From: Asterochloris sp. CNOR1
Lineage: Eukaryota > Chlorophyta > Trebouxiophyceae > Trebouxiales > Trebouxiaceae
DNA length: 64,000 bases
NCBI GenBank assembly: GCA_963969365.1
Contig: OZ017762.1
Span: 1,364,001-1,428,000 of the forward strand
Direction: 5' to 3'
The position numbers were made by a program, and so were the translations under genes. Positions 60,801-64,000 of the stretch are shown here, piece by piece. The notes under the pieces are model-generated. The model searched no databases and was not told the origin of the DNA. It saw only the letters and a program-made list of their open reading frames with translations. Position 1 is the first letter of the stretch; each line of letters starts with the position of its first letter.

Positions 60801-63800
60801 TCATTTAGGCCCAGATGTGCCCCCAGTGATGCCCAGCATATTTGCGTGCTGGAGCAGTGCTGCCCTGATGTATGTGGCCACTCGGCTTGGTGGTTGTTCA
60901 AACAGCGTTGCCAACGACTGCTGCTGCTCCGCAAACAGGTGGCTGTGAGCAGACCGGAGGTCTGCAAGTCCTGGGCAGTGTAGCAGGATATGGCTTTCAT
61001 CCTCAATCTCATTCGGTGACCCACAGATTCGGCATGTCCGGTCCTCTCGCTTGAGCTGGGGCAATAGGTATCGCCCAGTCTGTACGCGCAGCTGGTGGCT
61101 GCTGCACCTGATGCTGGCATAGGCTCTGCGTAGCCTGAAGCCTCTGATCCTGGTCAGGTATGTCTGCATGGCATAGGCCGTGTTGGGACCCCGCATCTGC
61201 ATGTAGGTGGCCACGGTGGCGGCCTGGCAGTCCCTGAAGCGCTGCTCATGCTGTTCCTTGCCAGGGGCTGTCTCTGCGCTGCCATGTGCCTGTAGTGCAC
61301 AGAAGGGGGCCAAGGAGAGGTCGCGGTACAGCGGCAGGTAGCAGACGCCGTCATACATAGCCCATAGCAGGGGCTCCTTCTGAAGCTTCGGCTTGAGGTC
61401 CCAAATGCGTTGTCTGAACCTGTCCACTTGCCGCTGCCAATGCACTGCCAGGGGATATCTGCCAAACTCAGCAAGTGCAATCAGACTGTGTGTGTGGCAG
61501 TGGATGCCAAGCAATCTGCGCAAAAATTGTGCATGCAGAGACTCAAGCTGCGCTGTGGCTTGTGTGCCTGCTCTGTGGTCCCAGAACCAGACCTCACAGC
61601 CATAGCTCAATATGGGCAGCACCAAGGCATCAAACAACTTGCAGATGCGGCGCGGGCACGTCAAACTGATCTGTGCACAGCGCCTGAGCATGTTGTTCAT
61701 GGTTTTACGCGCAGCTTCCAGGTGCTCGCCAAGGGATTTGGCAAAGCCCTCCTTGGTGGCTTCAAACCACAGGCCCAGGTACTTGAATGAATCCGAGCGC
61801 GTCAGGGGGTGCCCACTGTATGTGAAGGTGCTGCATTCTTGGCGCTGTGTCTCAAACACCACCACTTCCGTCTTGACCAAACTGACTCTGAGCCGCCTGT
61901 TTTCACAGAATATCTGTAAAGCATTCAGCAATCGTTGCAGTCCTTCTTCACTTGTGCTCATGAGCACCAAATCGTCTGCGAAGAGCAGCAGCGGCACATC
62001 ATGAAACATGAGCGTGGGTGCATGGTTTCCTTTAACTTTGCGCATGACCTTGTCCAGCACATCGATCAGCAGTCCAAAGAGGAGTGGGCTGAGGGGGCTG
62101 CCTTGCTGCACTCCTTGCAGGCACCTGAATGCCTCAGATATGCCCCCTCCAGCCCTGACCGCTGCTGAGTCTTGGGCGTACATGCTTTGCAGGCAGCTCA
62201 TGAAGTGTCCACACACCCCCAGGTTTTGTAGGACAGCCCACAGCACCCCGCGATCCACTGTGTCAAAGGCCTTCTCAAAATCAACAAAGCAGCAGAAAAG
62301 CTTGCTGTTGTGCCGCCTATATTTTCTTACCAGAATGTTCAGTGTGCTCAGCTGTCCAGCAGTGCTGTGGCCCCTGCGGAAGCCAGCCTGCGGTGGTGCT
62401 CTGAGATTGAGCGCTTCCGCCCACCGGGTCATGCGCTGCTCCATCACTGTGGCAAATAGCTTGGCCAGCACAGGAACGACCGTGATTGGCCGGTAGCTGT
62501 TCATGTTGAGAGGATCCCTCCGTTTTCCCTTGTATACTGCAGTGACTAGGCCAGTGCTGAGCGACGTGGGATAGGTCCCCTTGAGCATGCTGGTGAACAG
62601 CTTGGCTAGGCAGTGTTGCATGTGGAATGGCCCATGCTTCAGCAGCTCTGCACTCATGCCATCGATGCCAGCTGCTTTGCCAGCACTCAGTTTGCGCAGA
62701 CCAGCCCGCACATCAGAAATGGTGCAGTCAGCATTCAGGAAAGCATCTGTGCCAATATGTACTCCTGTGATGGTGTCTTCAGGGAGCAGCTTTGGAACGG
62801 CAGCAGATGCGGGATGGCTGCCCAGCACCTTCTGCATGTGCGCAGCCTGGATGGCACTGGACAGCGGGCACCCAGGGCGCCTGCGCCACCCTGCTATGCG
62901 ATGAAGATCCGGCAATGAGAGGTGATCCATGCGGCGCATCTCGTTGGTCAGAAACTGTCGATATTTGCGGCGTCGGACAGCCCGGTGCCTGCATCTTAAA
63001 CTGTTAGCAGCAGCGTGGTGGGCAGTCAGCACAGGAGCCCTTGCTGCTGCTTTCCATTCACGCCATGAGGCCCAGCATTCTGCATCAAACCACACCGGAA
63101 ACTGGCGGGGTTTCTGGCCCCTTCCCTTCTTCAGGGCAAAAGTCTGCACAGCAGCGTCAGCCAAGCATCGTGTCATAGTCAGGACCCCAGCCTCTGGGTC
63201 TGCACAGGCCGCATCTAGCTGCTGCTGGTCTGCAGCACACAGAAAATGCTGCCAGTACTGCTCCTCCCTTTCGGCCTCAAACTTCACAGCAGGCACTTGC
63301 AGACACCCTGCCTTTGAGTGGGCTGGCTGGTCAGCCTGGCCATTGTAGGCTGGGGGCTCCTGTGCAGCAGGCAGCCTGAACCGTGCCATCACAGGGTGGT
63401 GGTCTGAGCAGCTCATGTATGGTGTGCTTACTTTCTGCAGGACTTCAAGCCGCTCTGCCCAGGGGTAGAGGGCTGACGAGGCCATGTGGTAGTCCAGCGT
63501 GGTGCGCACCACACGCTTGCGGCCGCGCATGAAGGTGGTCCTGCCAGTTGGGTCGCCATGGACTCTGCCATTGAGAATGAGCAGGGAATTGTCCTTGCAG
63601 AACTGCAGTTGCTGGCGACCTCTCCTGTCTACTGCATGGGGGCACTCATTTCTTCTTTCTGGCACGTGCTCTGGCAGTTCATCTAGAGCCTGTACAGCAT
63701 CAGGGATTTCAGGGCCCTCCAGCATCACATGGTCTGGCAAGGTCCCCGTGTGGGCATTGGTGTCCCCACACACCCAGAACTGAACACCTCTGGGCAACTC

Positions 63801-64000
63801 TTGAGAGAGTAATCTCATGTCTGCAGATAAATCCTTGAAAGTGGACAGATCTTTGTGCTTGTGGCCTGGGGGCATGTAGCATGTGGCAAAGGCAACGTGC
63901 TGAGGGTGATCACCCCCCAGGCGAACATGCAGCCACAGGTAAGTGCCATCTGGAGCACATTTCCAAACAGAACAGCGGTCAGCCCACTCGCGCTTTATGT
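60801..64000 (-). mobile_element. LINE ORF2: endonuclease, reverse transcriptase, zinc knuckle (5' partial)
   Basis: A single frame runs from the window edge to the stop at 60801-60803 without interruption, over 1,060 codons. The APE-type endonuclease shows GDTNAHTG and SDHHPVMARF. The reverse transcriptase blocks are present in order: YRPITVVPVLAKLFATVMEQ, QAGFRRGHSTAGQ, FVDFEKAFDTVDR, GVQQGSPLSPLLFGLLIDVL and LLLFADDLVLMS, with the catalytic Asp pair intact. A C-terminal zf-RVT-like finger reads CRICGSPNEIEDESHILLHC. The build is that of a non-LTR retrotransposon of L1-like type. Chlorella Zepp is a known algal relative in kind, though I cannot assign the clade. Translation upstream of the first Met stays open to the edge, so the ORF continues outside. 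An intact frame suggests a young copy. It is also the only long intron-free gene here. Confidence 0.93.

Noticed and set aside
61612-62496. Plus-strand frames inside the LINE region
   Set aside because: They are shadows of the reverse transcriptase frame on the minus strand.

Overview
The window looks like nuclear DNA of a green alga (Chlorophyta, probably a trebouxiophyte-like lineage). It is intron-dense. Most introns end in (C)TGCAG and start with GTGAGN or GTAAGN. The gene set is plant-type: a plastid-targeted THI4, an ELIP-type chlorophyll-binding protein, a plant-type sterol C8-C7 isomerase and a WBP11 splicing factor. No prokaryotic gene organisation, tRNA, rRNA or CRISPR array was seen. 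Family names rest on motif recognition by eye. Exon borders are given to the base only where GT-AG sites and reading-frame phase agree.

Layout. 0-0.5 kb: possible 3' end of an unrecognised gene (+). 0.7-3.2 kb: RING-CH (MARCH-type) membrane ubiquitin ligase (-). 3.5-7.5 kb: coiled-coil protein (+). 7.9-10.6 kb: emopamil-binding-type sterol isomerase (-). 11.9-12.1 kb: eroded ankyrin relic (-). 12.5-14.6 kb: ELIP-like protein (+). 15.1-27.1 kb: one large multi-exon coiled-coil protein of unknown family (-). 27.2-30.3 kb: P-loop ATPase with coiled-coil tail (-), divergent from a Crypton-like tyrosine recombinase at 30.4-32.9 kb (+). 33.8-34.4 kb: unknown gene (-). 35.1-39.9 kb: WBP11 (-). 40.6-42.7 kb: glycerophosphodiester phosphodiesterase (-). 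45.7-48.7 kb: THI4 (+), with a TPP riboswitch in its 3' UTR. 50.4-57.9 kb: APP1/DUF2183-type phosphatidate phosphatase (+). 58.2-58.9 kb: DUF1232 membrane protein (-). 60.8 kb to the window end: a LINE whose ORF is uninterrupted (-).

The most unusual signal is in the introns. In at least seven genes the intron carries one to six decayed copies of the adjoining exon edge together with its splice site. Copies of an acceptor edge always lie upstream of the true exon, and copies of a donor edge always lie downstream of it, so the outermost functional site survives and the intron contains 'ghost' exon edges. The clearest case is a regular 41-bp, six-unit array in the sterol isomerase gene whose first unit (in the gene's direction) is the real exon end and donor. 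This suggests that introns here grow by tandem duplication across exon-intron junctions.

The second strong finding is the THI4 3'-UTR TPP riboswitch. All aptamer elements are recognisable and one stem shows compensatory change relative to the usual sequence. It implies feedback control of thiazole synthesis by thiamine pyrophosphate.
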